DNA of 64,000 nucleotides, taken from assembly GCF_034314165.1 (NCBI RefSeq), contig NZ_JAVIWK010000001.1, positions 6,897,001 to 6,961,000 on the forward strand, written 5' to 3'. Both the position numbers and the translations under genes were made by a program. Below are positions 1 through 8,135 of this stretch, one piece after another. The notes beneath the pieces were generated by a model that searched no databases, was not told the DNA's origin, and saw nothing but the letters and a program-made list of their open reading frames with translations. Each line of letters opens with the position of its first letter. The stretch's first letter is position 1. The DNA comes from Pseudomonas sp. Bout1. GTDB lineage: Bacteria > Pseudomonadota > Gammaproteobacteria > Pseudomonadales > Pseudomonadaceae.

Positions 1-3
1 AGT

Positions 4-351
4 GTGTTGCTGCTAGTGGCGAGCCAGGCCAACGCCCAAGTGCCCAGCCTGCTGGCAAACTGCACGCGCAGCGCCAACCTGCTGGCGTGCGTCGACGCGC
101 AGGGCAATGCCTACAGCGTCGCGACGGCAGGCAGCACCACGTATTTGCGGGGTTTCGAGGTGGTCGGCAAACGCTATTGGGCACAGACCAACAGCCGCTA
201 CGGGCAGCTGACGTTCTTTACCGGGTTGGCGTCCGACGGTGAAGCGTGGGTGGGCTACACGCGGCGAGTGGGCTGGACCACCCTCAACCGGTTTTCCAGT
301 TCCGGTGGTGCCAGCGCCAAGTTCACCTGTAGCCGGATTACCGGCTGTTAG
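4..351 (+). CDS. Hypothetical secreted protein, 5' end probably outside the window
   Basis: The reading frame is open to the window edge and can start at a GTG at position 4, giving 115 aa. The first residues look like the end of a signal peptide (hydrophobic Leu/Val run, then an Ala-rich stretch with a plausible cleavage site after AQANA-type sequence near residue 11), so the true start is probably upstream of the window. The mature part is polar, has four Cys residues, and matches no family I recognise. Its stop overlaps the stop of the convergent amidase gene by four bases, so the two genes have no room for a terminator between them. Function unknown; likely periplasmic or exported. Confidence 0.5.
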   Translation: MLLLVASQANAQVPSLLANCTRSANLLACVDAQGNAYSVATAGSTTYLRGFEVVGKRYWAQTNSRYGQLTFFTGLASDGEAWVGYTRRVGWTTLNRFSSSGGASAKFTCSRITGC

Positions 352-1571
352 ACCTGGCCGGTTTTCTGTTCCTGAACCCAGGCCATGTAGCTGTTCATCG
401 GCGGGTTCTTCTGGAAGTAGCTTTTGAGCCCTTCAAATAAACCGTCTGCCACCGCTTGTTGATGACGCGCGGTGACCAGCCGCTGGGCGTCCTGGGTGTT
501 GGAGATAAACCCGGTTTCCACCAGGATCGACGGCACGTCCGGCGACTTGAGTACCGCAAAGCCGGCCTGCTCCACGCGTTTTTGATGCAGCGTGGTGATG
601 CTTTGCAGGCTGCCCAACACCGAGCTGCCCAGCTGCAGGCTGGAGGCAATGGTGGCGCTCATCGACATGTCGAGAATCACCCCGGCGAGCATCGGGTCCT
701 TGTCCTTGAGGTTGAGCAAGGTGGTGGCGCCCAACAGGTCCGCGCCGTTTTCCCGCTGTGCCATGAACCGCGCAGTGGCGGATGTGGCGCCGCCTTCGGA
801 CAACGCATAGACAGAGGCGCCGGACGCCGTCAGCCGTGGCGCCGCGTCGGCGTGTACCGAGATAAACATGTCGGCCTTGTGCTGGCGGGCGATATCCACG
901 CGTTTGCGCAGCGGCACGAAGAAGTCGTCGTTGCGCACCAGCTTCACATCAAAGCCCTTCTCGCGCTTCAGGCGCTTGGCCAGCAGTTGGGCGATGGACA
1001 GCACCACGTCTTTTTCGCGCTGGCCCTTTGAGCCGATCGCGCCAGGGTCCTTGCCGCCATGGCCAGGGTCGACCACCACGATGATGTCGCGTTTCGGATG
1101 CGCCCTGTCCACCGGTGCCGCCAAGGGTGCAGCCAAGGCCGCCGGCGCTGCCGCGATTTGTTGAGGCGCATGGGTGGCGCTGGTCAGGTCCAGCACCAGG
1201 CGATGACCCTGCCCATCCTGCGGCGGCAATAGGAAGCTGTTGAGCTGCATCGGCGCCTTCAAGTCCAGCACGATCCGCGTATCACCCTGGCCGAAGTGCC
1301 CCGAGCGAATCGAGGTAATGCCGCTGTTGGTCAGGGCCAGTTGGCTGAAATCGCCAGTCAACTTCGCGCCGCTCAAATCGATGATCAGCCGCTCCGGCGA
1401 CGTCAGGGTGAAGGTTTTGTATTGCACCGGGCCGCTGAGGTCCAGCACCAGCCGCAGCTTGTTATCCGAACGCCACAGCCGTGCATTGCGGATCTGCGCG
1501 GCAGACACGCCCAAGGGCAGGGTGAACACCGCGCTGGCCAGCAGCAGGTTGAGGAGTTGACGTCTGTGCAT
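348..1571 (-). CDS. amiA: N-acetylmuramoyl-L-alanine amidase (AMIN + Amidase_3)
   Basis: Zinc-dependent periplasmic amidase that cuts the bond between MurNAc and the stem peptide, used in daughter-cell separation. The 407-aa product has an N-terminal export signal with an RRQLL motif, which could be a twin-arginine signal as in some AmiA/AmiC proteins. An AMIN domain follows (about 25-130), then an Amidase_3 domain (about 165-390) with the expected zinc ligands in DPGHGG, the Glu in GQREKD, the His in SVHAD and the Glu in LVETGFISN. It is divergent from folE2 across a Zur-like box, as in the P. aeruginosa zinc-starvation locus where the amidase is named AmiA. It may serve as the amidase used under zinc limitation; that role is inferred from position. 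Confidence 0.9.
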   Translation of the reverse strand: MHRRQLLNLLLASAVFTLPLGVSAAQIRNARLWRSDNKLRLVLDLSGPVQYKTFTLTSPERLIIDLSGAKLTGDFSQLALTNSGITSIRSGHFGQGDTRIVLDLKAPMQLNSFLLPPQDGQGHRLVLDLTSATHAPQQIAAAPAALAAPLAAPVDRAHPKRDIIVVVDPGHGGKDPGAIGSKGQREKDVVLSIAQLLAKRLKREKGFDVKLVRNDDFFVPLRKRVDIARQHKADMFISVHADAAPRLTASGASVYALSEGGATSATARFMAQRENGADLLGATTLLNLKDKDPMLAGVILDMSMSATIASSLQLGSSVLGSLQSITTLHQKRVEQAGFAVLKSPDVPSILVETGFISNTQDAQRLVTARHQQAVADGLFEGLKSYFQKNPPMNSYMAWVQEQKTGQV

Positions 1572-1654
1572 GACTTACACCGCAAATAAAGGAGCTTCCG
1601 TACTCGACATGACTGAATAAAAGACAGAGCAGAAAAACTTTCGTCGACTTAATA

Positions 1655-1667
1655 GTAATAATATAAC
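1655..1667. promoter_or_regulatory. Putative Zur box between amiA and folE2
   Basis: The sequence GTAATAATATAAC differs at one position from the gammaproteobacterial Zur core GTTATANTATAAC. It lies 33 bp before the likely folE2 start and 84 bp before the amidase start. FolE2 loci are established Zur targets in Pseudomonas, so this is probably the operator that represses the operon when zinc is plentiful. It may act on both divergent promoters. Confidence 0.8.
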
Positions 1668-1699
1668 ATGTCTTTTTATTTCCAACGATGGACCTGCTC

Positions 1700-2596
1700 A
1701 TGAACGCGCTGACTCTGCCCGATATCGCCGCGCAGGCTTCACGCCAAGCCTTGCCGCTCGATTGGGTGGGCATGTGCGGCATTGCCCTGCCCATTCAGAT
1801 CGACGGCCAGCGCCTTAGCGCCACGGCTGATGCAGGCGTTAGCCTGGACGACGGCGAGGCGCGTGGCATTCATATGTCGCGGCTTTACCTGGCGCTGGAG
1901 ATGCTTGAACAGCAGCCGCTTACGCCAGCACTGCTGCGCAGTGTATTGCAACGTTTTCTCGAGAGTCATGAAGGTTTATCCACAAATGCCTACCTGCGTA
2001 TTCATGTGGATCTGCTGCTGAAACGCCCGGCGTTGGTCAGCCCTTTGGCCGGCTGGAAAAGCTATCCGGTGAGCATCGAAGCGCGTCTGGAAAACCAGAT
2101 GTTCCACGTGGAACTAAAAATTGACGTTACTTACTCTTCAACCTGCCCGTGCTCGGCTGCCCTCGCCAGGCAATTGATTCAGCAGCAATTTATCGAAGAC
2201 TTCGGCGGCACACCGCTGCAACACGAAGATGTGCTGACCTGGCTGGGCAGTGCCAACGGCATCGTCGCCACGCCCCACAGCCAACGCAGCAGCGCGCTGT
2301 TGCAGGTCCGCCTGCACGGCGATCAGCCAACGCTGGCGCTGACGCAGCTGATCGACGAGACCGAAGCCGCCCTCGGCACCGCGGTACAAACCGCCGTAAA
2401 GCGTGCGGACGAACAAGCCTTCGCCCTGGCCAACGGGCAGAACCTGATGTTCTGCGAAGACGCCGCTCGCCGCCTTAACCTCGCCTTGAAACGCTCGGAT
2501 GCGGTCATTGCCTTCCACTTGAAAGTGATCCACGCCGAAAGCCTGCACGCGCACGATGCCGTGGCTGAAAGCCGCTGGACGAGACCTTCCGAATGA
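1700..2596 (+). CDS. folE2: GTP cyclohydrolase IB (zinc-independent FolE2)
   Basis: Converts GTP to dihydroneopterin triphosphate, the first step of folate synthesis, and replaces the zinc enzyme FolE (type IA) when zinc is scarce. The 298-aa product matches the COG1469 family in length and has the conserved STCPCS motif near residue 147 that carries the catalytic Cys. I chose the ATG at 1700 (protein begins MNALTLP, as in other Pseudomonas FolE2) over an in-frame ATG at 1688, which would place the start only 20 bp from the Zur-like box. It leads an operon: its stop overlaps the next gene's start (ATGA). Regulation by Zur is likely. Confidence 0.93.
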   Translation: MNALTLPDIAAQASRQALPLDWVGMCGIALPIQIDGQRLSATADAGVSLDDGEARGIHMSRLYLALEMLEQQPLTPALLRSVLQRFLESHEGLSTNAYLRIHVDLLLKRPALVSPLAGWKSYPVSIEARLENQMFHVELKIDVTYSSTCPCSAALARQLIQQQFIEDFGGTPLQHEDVLTWLGSANGIVATPHSQRSSALLQVRLHGDQPTLALTQLIDETEAALGTAVQTAVKRADEQAFALANGQNLMFCEDAARRLNLALKRSDAVIAFHLKVIHAESLHAHDAVAESRWTRPSE

Positions 2597-3261
2597 TCAC
2601 CTGCACCGCGTTGCGCTGGGGCGCCCCCGGCCAACCCCTGACCCCCGCTATCGATTTCACCCTGGAAAAAGGCAGCCTCACCGGCATTATCGGCGCCAAC
2701 GGCACCGGCAAAAGCAGCCTGCTCAAAGTTATCGCTGGCCTGCAGAAACCGCTGGCCGGCAAGGTGACCCTCGATGTTCCACGCCGCGGCGGCCTGTCGT
2801 TCCTGCCCCAGCAACAGAACCTCGACCGTCAGTTCCCCATTAACCTCGAAGAGTTGGTGGCCGCCGGCTTCTGGGGCAGCAAGCAAACCCCGCAACAACG
2901 CACCGAGCGCCTGGGCGCCGTACTCGAAGACTGGTGCCTCAGCGGCCTGGAACATCGACCGTTGATGGCCTTGTCCGGTGGCGAGTTGCAACGCGCCCTG
3001 CTCGCCCGCATGAGCCTGGCCGAGTCGCCGATATTGTTGCTGGATGAGCCCCACGCCGCCCTCGACGAAGATGGCCAGGCGCTGTGCTGGAAACATATCC
3101 ACGCTTGGCACGACGCGGGCCGCACGGTGGTCGTGGTGTGCCATGACCTCGGCTCCGTACGCCAGCACACCCAGCAAGTGGTGCAGATCAAAAGCAGCGG
3201 CTGCGTGTTCGGTTCAAGCAAAGAACTGATTCGCCCGCAGCCGCAAATGCAGGTGGCCTGA
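2593..3261 (+). CDS. Metal ABC transporter ATPase (ZnuC/MntB-like)
   Basis: ATP-binding subunit of a metal importer; it powers the permease encoded next to it. The 222-aa protein has a Walker A motif (GANGTGKS, residues 34-41), an LSGGE signature near 127 and a Walker B LLLDEP near 148. Its start overlaps the folE2 stop and its stop overlaps the permease start, so translation is coupled. It is not the canonical znuC beside zur, but an extra set inside the zinc-starvation operon. Zinc is the most likely substrate from context; manganese cannot be excluded. Confidence 0.88.
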   Translation: MITCTALRWGAPGQPLTPAIDFTLEKGSLTGIIGANGTGKSSLLKVIAGLQKPLAGKVTLDVPRRGGLSFLPQQQNLDRQFPINLEELVAAGFWGSKQTPQQRTERLGAVLEDWCLSGLEHRPLMALSGGELQRALLARMSLAESPILLLDEPHAALDEDGQALCWKHIHAWHDAGRTVVVVCHDLGSVRQHTQQVVQIKSSGCVFGSSKELIRPQPQMQVA

Positions 3262-4127
3262 TGCACTTCGCTGCCCACCTGTGGATGCCGTTTCTCGACT
3301 TTGTTTTTATGCGCCGCGCGCTTATCGGCGGGCTGGTATTGGCGTGCAGCACTGCGCCGCTGGGGGTATTCCTGATTCTGCGCCGCATGAGCCTGATCGG
3401 TGACGCGGTGTCCCACGGCATCCTGCCCGGCGCCGCCCTGGGCTTCTGGTTTGCCGGCCTGAGCCTGCCCGCGCTGACCATCGGTGGCCTGGGCGCGGGC
3501 CTGAGCATGGCCGGCCTCGCCGCCTGGATCACCCGCCGCACGGGACTGAAGGAAGACGCGAGCCTCGCGGCTATCTACCCGATCTCCCTGGCCAGCGGCG
3601 TGCTGATCCTTGGCCTCGCCGGCAAGCGCCTGGACCTGCTGCACCTGTTGTTCGGCTCGGCGCTGGCGGTAGACGGCCCGACCCTTACCGGGATGCTCTG
3701 GGTCTCGGGCTTCAGCCTGATCGCCATGGTGGTGATCTACAAACCACTGCTGCTGGACACCCTCGACCCGCTGTTCCTGCAAACCGTCAGCCGTCTCGGC
3801 CCACTGGCCCACGGTCTGTTTTTGACACTGGTGGTGCTGAACCTGGTGATCGGCTTCCAGGCCATCGGCGCCTTGATGGTGGTCGGCTTGATGATGTTGC
3901 CGGCGATTGCTTCACGTTTCTGGAGCCGGCGCCTGCCGGTGTTGATCGCCATATCCGCGGTGCTGGGATGCCTGTCGGTGTGGCTTGGCTTGTTGTTGTC
4001 GTTCTACTACTCGCTGCCCAGCGGCCCGGCCATTGTGCTGGTGGCTGGCGGCTTTTACCTGCTGTCTGTGGTCTTCGGTCCGGTGCACGGCTTGCTGCGC
4101 CGCCCGCCTTTGCTTACATCCCAATGA
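3261..4127 (+). CDS. Metal ABC transporter permease (ABC-3 family)
   Basis: Inner-membrane channel of the importer. The 288-aa protein is strongly hydrophobic, with about eight or nine predicted membrane segments, and shows the ABC-3 (ZnuB/TroC) pattern including the conserved GDAVSHGILPG stretch near residue 48. Its start overlaps the ATPase stop by one base and its stop lies 11 bases before the binding-protein start. It would work with the ATPase before it and the binding protein after it to bring Zn2+ (or Mn2+) into the cytoplasm during metal starvation. Confidence 0.88.
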   Translation: MHFAAHLWMPFLDFVFMRRALIGGLVLACSTAPLGVFLILRRMSLIGDAVSHGILPGAALGFWFAGLSLPALTIGGLGAGLSMAGLAAWITRRTGLKEDASLAAIYPISLASGVLILGLAGKRLDLLHLLFGSALAVDGPTLTGMLWVSGFSLIAMVVIYKPLLLDTLDPLFLQTVSRLGPLAHGLFLTLVVLNLVIGFQAIGALMVVGLMMLPAIASRFWSRRLPVLIAISAVLGCLSVWLGLLLSFYYSLPSGPAIVLVAGGFYLLSVVFGPVHGLLRRPPLLTSQ

Positions 4128-4138
4128 GGTGTTTCCCG

Positions 4139-5023
4139 ATGCGCGCTCTACTCGTGCTGTTCAGTGTGTTGCTGCCGTTGTCGTTTGCGACGGCCCAGGC
4201 TGCCGACAAACTTCAGGTGGTTACCAGCTTCAGTATTCTTGACGACATGACCCACCAGGTCGGTGGCGATCATATCCAGATCAGCAATATGGTCGGCCCC
4301 GACGCCGATGCCCACACTTATGAACCGACCCCGGACGACGCCAAGGCCTTGCTCAAGGCCCGGGTGATCATCAAGAACGGCCTGGGTTTTGAGCCGTGGC
4401 TGGATCGCCTGGTCACCAGCACCGAGACCAAGGCCACCGTGGTTACCGCCAGTAAAGGCGTGCTGTCCCACACCATGGAAGAAGACGGCGAGACCATTCC
4501 CGACCCGCACGCCTGGCACAACCTGGCCAACACCGTTATCTACGTGAACAACATCACCAAGGCGTTGATCGCCGCCGACCCGGCCAACAAGGCGGACTAC
4601 GAGCACAACAGCCAGGTGTACCTCAAAGAAATCTACCGCCTGCTGGCTGAAGCCAAGGCCAAGTTCGGCGCACTGCCGCCGGGCAATCGCCGCATCGTGA
4701 CTTCCCATGACGCCTTCGGTTACCTGGGCCAGGCCTACGGTATCGAGTTCCTGTCGCCCCAAGGTCTGTCCACCGAACGTGAACCGTCGGCTGCCGAAGT
4801 TGCCACGCTGATCACCCAGATCCGCAAGGACAAGGTCAAGGCCGTGTTCATGGAAAACATCAAGGACTCACGCCTGCTCCAGCAGATCGCTGACGAAAGT
4901 GGCGCGCAAATCGGCGGCACCCTGTACTCCGACGCGCTGGCAGCCGAAGGCCCGGCCAGCACCTTTACCGGCCTGTTCGAATACAACCTCAATACCCTGT
5001 GCGCGGCCCTGAGCAAGCCATGA
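4139..5023 (+). CDS. Metal ABC transporter substrate-binding protein (ZnuA/TroA-like)
   Basis: Periplasmic cluster A-I binding protein that delivers metal to the permease. It has 294 aa with a clear signal peptide (residues 1-21, cleavage after QAA). Likely metal ligands are the His in DADAHTYEP, the His residues in DPHAWHN, the His in TSHDAFGY and a late Asp in LYSDALA. It lacks the long His-rich loop of classic ZnuA. The ATG at 4139 is chosen because GAGGT sits 8 bases upstream; the ATG at 4124 overlapping the permease stop is less likely. Its stop overlaps the hisI start. Confidence 0.88.
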   Translation: MRALLVLFSVLLPLSFATAQAADKLQVVTSFSILDDMTHQVGGDHIQISNMVGPDADAHTYEPTPDDAKALLKARVIIKNGLGFEPWLDRLVTSTETKATVVTASKGVLSHTMEEDGETIPDPHAWHNLANTVIYVNNITKALIAADPANKADYEHNSQVYLKEIYRLLAEAKAKFGALPPGNRRIVTSHDAFGYLGQAYGIEFLSPQGLSTEREPSAAEVATLITQIRKDKVKAVFMENIKDSRLLQQIADESGAQIGGTLYSDALAAEGPASTFTGLFEYNLNTLCAALSKP

Positions 5024-5445
5024 CCCTGAGCATGCTCGACCTGGAAGGGGCTGCCATTGGCAGCCGTTTTCCACTCGGTAGCGTGCTCGACGCCCTGGCG
5101 TGGAACAGCGATGGCCTGATTGCCGCCATCGCCCAGCAACACGGCAGCGGCGAGGTGTTGATGCTGGCCTGGATGAACCGCCAGGCCCTCGACGAAACGT
5201 TGGCCACCGGGCAGGTCTGCTACTGGTCCCGTTCGCGCCGGCAACTGTGGCGCAAAGGCGAGACCTCCGGCCATTGGCAGCAGTTGGTGGAAGCGCGCCT
5301 GGACTGCGACGGCGACGCTGTATTGCTGATCGTCGACCAACAAGGCCCGGCCTGCCATACCGGCCGGCCCACCTGTTTCTACAACGCCATCGACGGCCGC
5401 TACGTAAACATCATCACCGCGCCTCTCAAGGAACCAGACCCATGA
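5020..5445 (+). CDS. hisI: HisI-like phosphoribosyl-AMP cyclohydrolase paralogue
   Basis: Family role: opens the adenine ring of phosphoribosyl-AMP in histidine synthesis. The 141-aa protein covers the whole HisI domain, with VLMLAWMN near the start of the domain, YWSRSR and the three conserved metal-binding Cys (LDCDGD, PACH, PTCFY). It is not next to hisE; instead it is embedded in the zinc-starvation operon, as reported for extra HisI copies near folE2. It is probably a backup enzyme for low zinc, though the same three Cys are kept, so how it copes is not visible. Start overlaps the previous stop (ATGA); stop overlaps the next start. Confidence 0.85.
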   Translation: MTLSMLDLEGAAIGSRFPLGSVLDALAWNSDGLIAAIAQQHGSGEVLMLAWMNRQALDETLATGQVCYWSRSRRQLWRKGETSGHWQQLVEARLDCDGDAVLLIVDQQGPACHTGRPTCFYNAIDGRYVNIITAPLKEPDP

Positions 5446-6002
5446 TCCGCAAGAACCCTTCCGGTGATCTGCCCGTGATTGCCGAATCGGCCTACGTCGA
5501 CAAAACCGCAATCATCTGCGGCAAGGTCATCATCGGCGAAAACGTATTTGTCGGACCTTACGCAGTGATCCGCGCCGATGAAGTCAACGCCAATGGCGAG
5601 ATGGACCCAATCATTATTGGCGCCAATTCGAATATCCAGGACGGCGTGGTGATCCACTCCAAGTCCGGCGCCGCCGTGACCGTTGGCGAGTTCACCTCCA
5701 TCGCCCACCGCTCCATCGTCCACGGCCCGTGTACCGTGGGTGACCGGGTTTTCATCGGATTCAACAGCGTGCTGTTCAACTGCGTGGTTGGCGACGGCTG
5801 CGTGGTGCGGCACAACTCGGTGGTCGACGGCCGCGATTTGCCCGCCGCGTTCTACGTGCCCTCCACCACCCGCATCGGCCCTAACACCGACCTGTCCCAG
5901 TTCCCGCCGGTGAGCGTCAGCGCCTCGGAATTTTCCGAAGACGTGGCGCGCACCAACGTCGACCTGGTGCGCGGTTACAAAGCCCTGCAAAACGAGTTCT
6001 GA
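5442..6002 (+). CDS. Gamma-carbonic-anhydrase-like hexapeptide-repeat protein
   Basis: A 186-aa left-handed beta-helix protein with repeating (V/I)GxxxxI units. The His ligands of gamma-type carbonic anhydrases are in place: one in VVIHSKSG and two in IAHRSIVHG (His-x4-His). Gamma enzymes can use iron or cobalt instead of zinc, so this member may supply carbonic anhydrase activity in zinc-starved cells; that is inferred from its place in the operon. The start overlaps the hisI stop (ATGA), and only two bases separate it from pyrQ. Other hexapeptide functions such as acyl transfer are possible but less likely. Confidence 0.82.
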   Translation: MIRKNPSGDLPVIAESAYVDKTAIICGKVIIGENVFVGPYAVIRADEVNANGEMDPIIIGANSNIQDGVVIHSKSGAAVTVGEFTSIAHRSIVHGPCTVGDRVFIGFNSVLFNCVVGDGCVVRHNSVVDGRDLPAAFYVPSTTRIGPNTDLSQFPPVSVSASEFSEDVARTNVDLVRGYKALQNEF

Positions 6003-6004
6003 CC

Positions 6005-7342
6005 ATGAGCCGCCTGCTGATCCGCAACGCCCGCCTGGTGAACGAAGGCCAGGAATTGGAGGCTGACCTGCTGGTCGCCAATGGCCGCATCGAGAAAATC
6101 GCCAGCAGCATCGACAACGCCAATGCCCCGGTAGAAATCGACGCACAGGGCCAGTGGCTGTTGCCGGGGATGATCGACGACCAGGTGCATTTCCGTGAGC
6201 CCGGTGCGCCGGACAAAGGCAGTTTCTACAGCGAGTCCCGTGCGGCGGTGGCCGGTGGCATTACCAGTTTCATGGACATGCCCAACACCAGCCCGGCGAC
6301 CTTGAACCTGGACGCGCTGGCCGACAAGAAGCGCCGCGCCGCGCTGCATTCGGTGGCCAACTATGGATTCCACTTCGGGGTAAGTAACGACAACCTCGAC
6401 ACCGTAGCGGCGCTGGACCCGCGCGAAGTCGCCGGCGTCAAAGTGTTCATGGGCGCCTCCACCGGCAATATGCTGGTGGATGATCCGAAGATTCTGGAGC
6501 GCCTGTTCGCCGACGTGCCGACGATTCTGCTGGCCCACTGCGAGCACACGCCGAGTATTCACGCCAGCGAACAACGGATGCGCGAGCGCTTTGGCGAGCA
6601 CATTCCTGCCGTGGCTCACCCGCTGATTCGCGATGCCGAGGCCTGCTATCGCTCGTCCTCCTTAGCGGTGGATCTGGCCAAGCGGCACGGCACACGCCTG
6701 CATGTGCTGCACATCACCAGCGCACGCGAGTTGGTACTGTTCGAAGACAAACCCCTGGCGGAAAAGCGCATTACGGCGGAAGTCTGTTTGCACCATCTGT
6801 TGTTCGATGACCGCGACTACGCGCGCCTCGGCCACCAGATCAAATGCAACCCCGCGATCAAGACACGCGCCGACCGCAACGCCTTGCGCCTGGCATTATT
6901 GAGTGATCGTCTGGATGTGATCGGCAGTGACCATGCGCCGCACACTTGGGCGCAAAAACAGCTGCCGTATCGCGAAGCGCCGTCAGGCTTGCCGCTGGTA
7001 CAACACGCTTTGCCGGCGCTGCTGGAACTGGTCGCCGACGGCTTGCTGCCGCTGGCCACACTGGTGGCGAAAACCAGCCATCGCGTCGCGGACCTGTTTG
7101 CCATCCCCGACCGTGGCTACCTGCGCGAAGGCTATTGGGCCGACCTGGTGTTGATCAAACCCGAACCCCACGGCAAGCCCGTCAGCAGCCAGCCGGTCCT
7201 GGCCCGTTGCGGCTGGACACCTTTTGCCGGGCGCAGCTTCCGGCACAGCGTCAGCACCACGCTGGTCTCCGGCCACCTGGCCTGGCACGACGGGCGCGTA
7301 CACGACAGTTGCCAGGGTTTGCCGCTGCATTTTCAGCGCTGA
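6005..7342 (+). CDS. pyrQ: Dihydroorotase PyrQ (zinc-locus paralogue)
   Basis: Amidohydrolase-fold enzyme of pyrimidine synthesis that cyclises carbamoyl-aspartate. The 445-aa product matches the family in length and keeps the carboxylated-Lys region (VKVFMGASTG), the His in LLAHCEH, the His in HVLHITSA and the Asp in GSDHAPHT. The usual HxH metal pair after strand 1 reads QVHFREPG, so the first His is Gln. That change in a protein from a zinc-starvation operon hints at altered metal use. It is the last gene of the operon and is followed by a REP-type hairpin. Confidence 0.9.
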   Translation: MSRLLIRNARLVNEGQELEADLLVANGRIEKIASSIDNANAPVEIDAQGQWLLPGMIDDQVHFREPGAPDKGSFYSESRAAVAGGITSFMDMPNTSPATLNLDALADKKRRAALHSVANYGFHFGVSNDNLDTVAALDPREVAGVKVFMGASTGNMLVDDPKILERLFADVPTILLAHCEHTPSIHASEQRMRERFGEHIPAVAHPLIRDAEACYRSSSLAVDLAKRHGTRLHVLHITSARELVLFEDKPLAEKRITAEVCLHHLLFDDRDYARLGHQIKCNPAIKTRADRNALRLALLSDRLDVIGSDHAPHTWAQKQLPYREAPSGLPLVQHALPALLELVADGLLPLATLVAKTSHRVADLFAIPDRGYLREGYWADLVLIKPEPHGKPVSSQPVLARCGWTPFAGRSFRHSVSTTLVSGHLAWHDGRVHDSCQGLPLHFQR

Positions 7343-7370
7343 AGAGAATCAGGAACTGACAATCCAATCA

Positions 7371-7463
7371 AATGTGGGAGCTGGCTTGCCTGCGATTGCG
7401 GTGTGCCAGTCAACCTGATTGGCACTGATAAACCGCTATCGCAGGCAAGCCAGCTCCTACATT
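7371..7463. repeat. REP-type inverted repeat downstream of pyrQ
   Basis: A 25-base arm at 7371-7395 (AATGTGGGAGCTGGCTTGCC... ) is repeated in inverse form at 7438-7462, followed by a T-rich run. A second stem (GTGCCA/TGGCAC) lies inside the loop. This is the common Pseudomonas GTGGGAGC...GCTCCTAC palindrome. It lies between convergent genes and could act as a bidirectional terminator. Confidence 0.85.
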
Positions 7464-7483
7464 TTTTATCGGGGCGCTGCCAG

Positions 7484-8005
7484 TTAAGCGCGGGGTTTGA
7501 CCGTGCCGCAGTTGCTGCCCAACCACTGCGCGTGGGTGTCCAGGCTGCCCTTTTGCTGAACGCCGGTGGCGTTGAAGGTGCCGTTCACCGTGGTGGTGAA
7601 TTCCTGCTGGCTCTGGAATGTCGCTACGCCGGTGCCCTGGGCTTTCGGGCAACTGAAACGGAATTTCCACTGGTTGCCGGTCTTGTCGGTCACTTCCTGC
7701 TTGCAGCCAGATTGCGGGTCGGTCAGCGGGATGGAATCGGACGCCACCTGGGCTTGTGTCAGGCATACCTGCACGCCTTTACCGGCCATGGTGATGCCTT
7801 GCTTCTCAAGCATGGCGCGTTGTTCCGGAGTCATCTGTTGCTTGAGCTGACCGAGGATCAGCGACAAATCCGGCAGGTCCTGGTTATCGACCTTCATGTT
7901 GCTGGTGGTCAGTTCCCACAAACCCGGCGCCAACATCTGCGCTTGCGCCGCCACGGGCAGCGATAAACCAATAACCATGGCCAAACCAAGCAGACGAGCA
8001 TTCAT
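7484..8005 (-). CDS. DUF3617 domain-containing exported protein
   Basis: A 173-aa protein with a signal peptide (MNARLLGLAM..., cleavage after AQA) and the DUF3617 pattern GLWELT near the mature N-terminus. Three Cys residues lie in the C-terminal two thirds. The start at 8005 is preceded by AGGAG with 8-base spacing; an upstream ATG at 8023 has no such site. The family is periplasmic and its function is unknown. It is divergent from the cardiolipin synthase gene. Confidence 0.8.
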   Translation of the reverse strand: MNARLLGLAMVIGLSLPVAAQAQMLAPGLWELTTSNMKVDNQDLPDLSLILGQLKQQMTPEQRAMLEKQGITMAGKGVQVCLTQAQVASDSIPLTDPQSGCKQEVTDKTGNQWKFRFSCPKAQGTGVATFQSQQEFTTTVNGTFNATGVQQKGSLDTHAQWLGSNCGTVKPRA

Positions 8006-8135
8006 CGGGTAACTCCTGGGCAATTGTCGGCGTTAGACGCCGCAAAAGCGCCAGTGTTGCACAGCAAATAAAATAGCGACATTCGTGGCCGAACATGGTC
8101 TGTTAGGCACTCGTTTGTCAGGAGTACCGTTGTCC

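Noticed and set aside
2323..3812. Overlapping minus-strand frames of 284 and 327 codons
   Set aside because: Shadows of folE2, the ABC ATPase and the permease; compositionally odd and without any family pattern.
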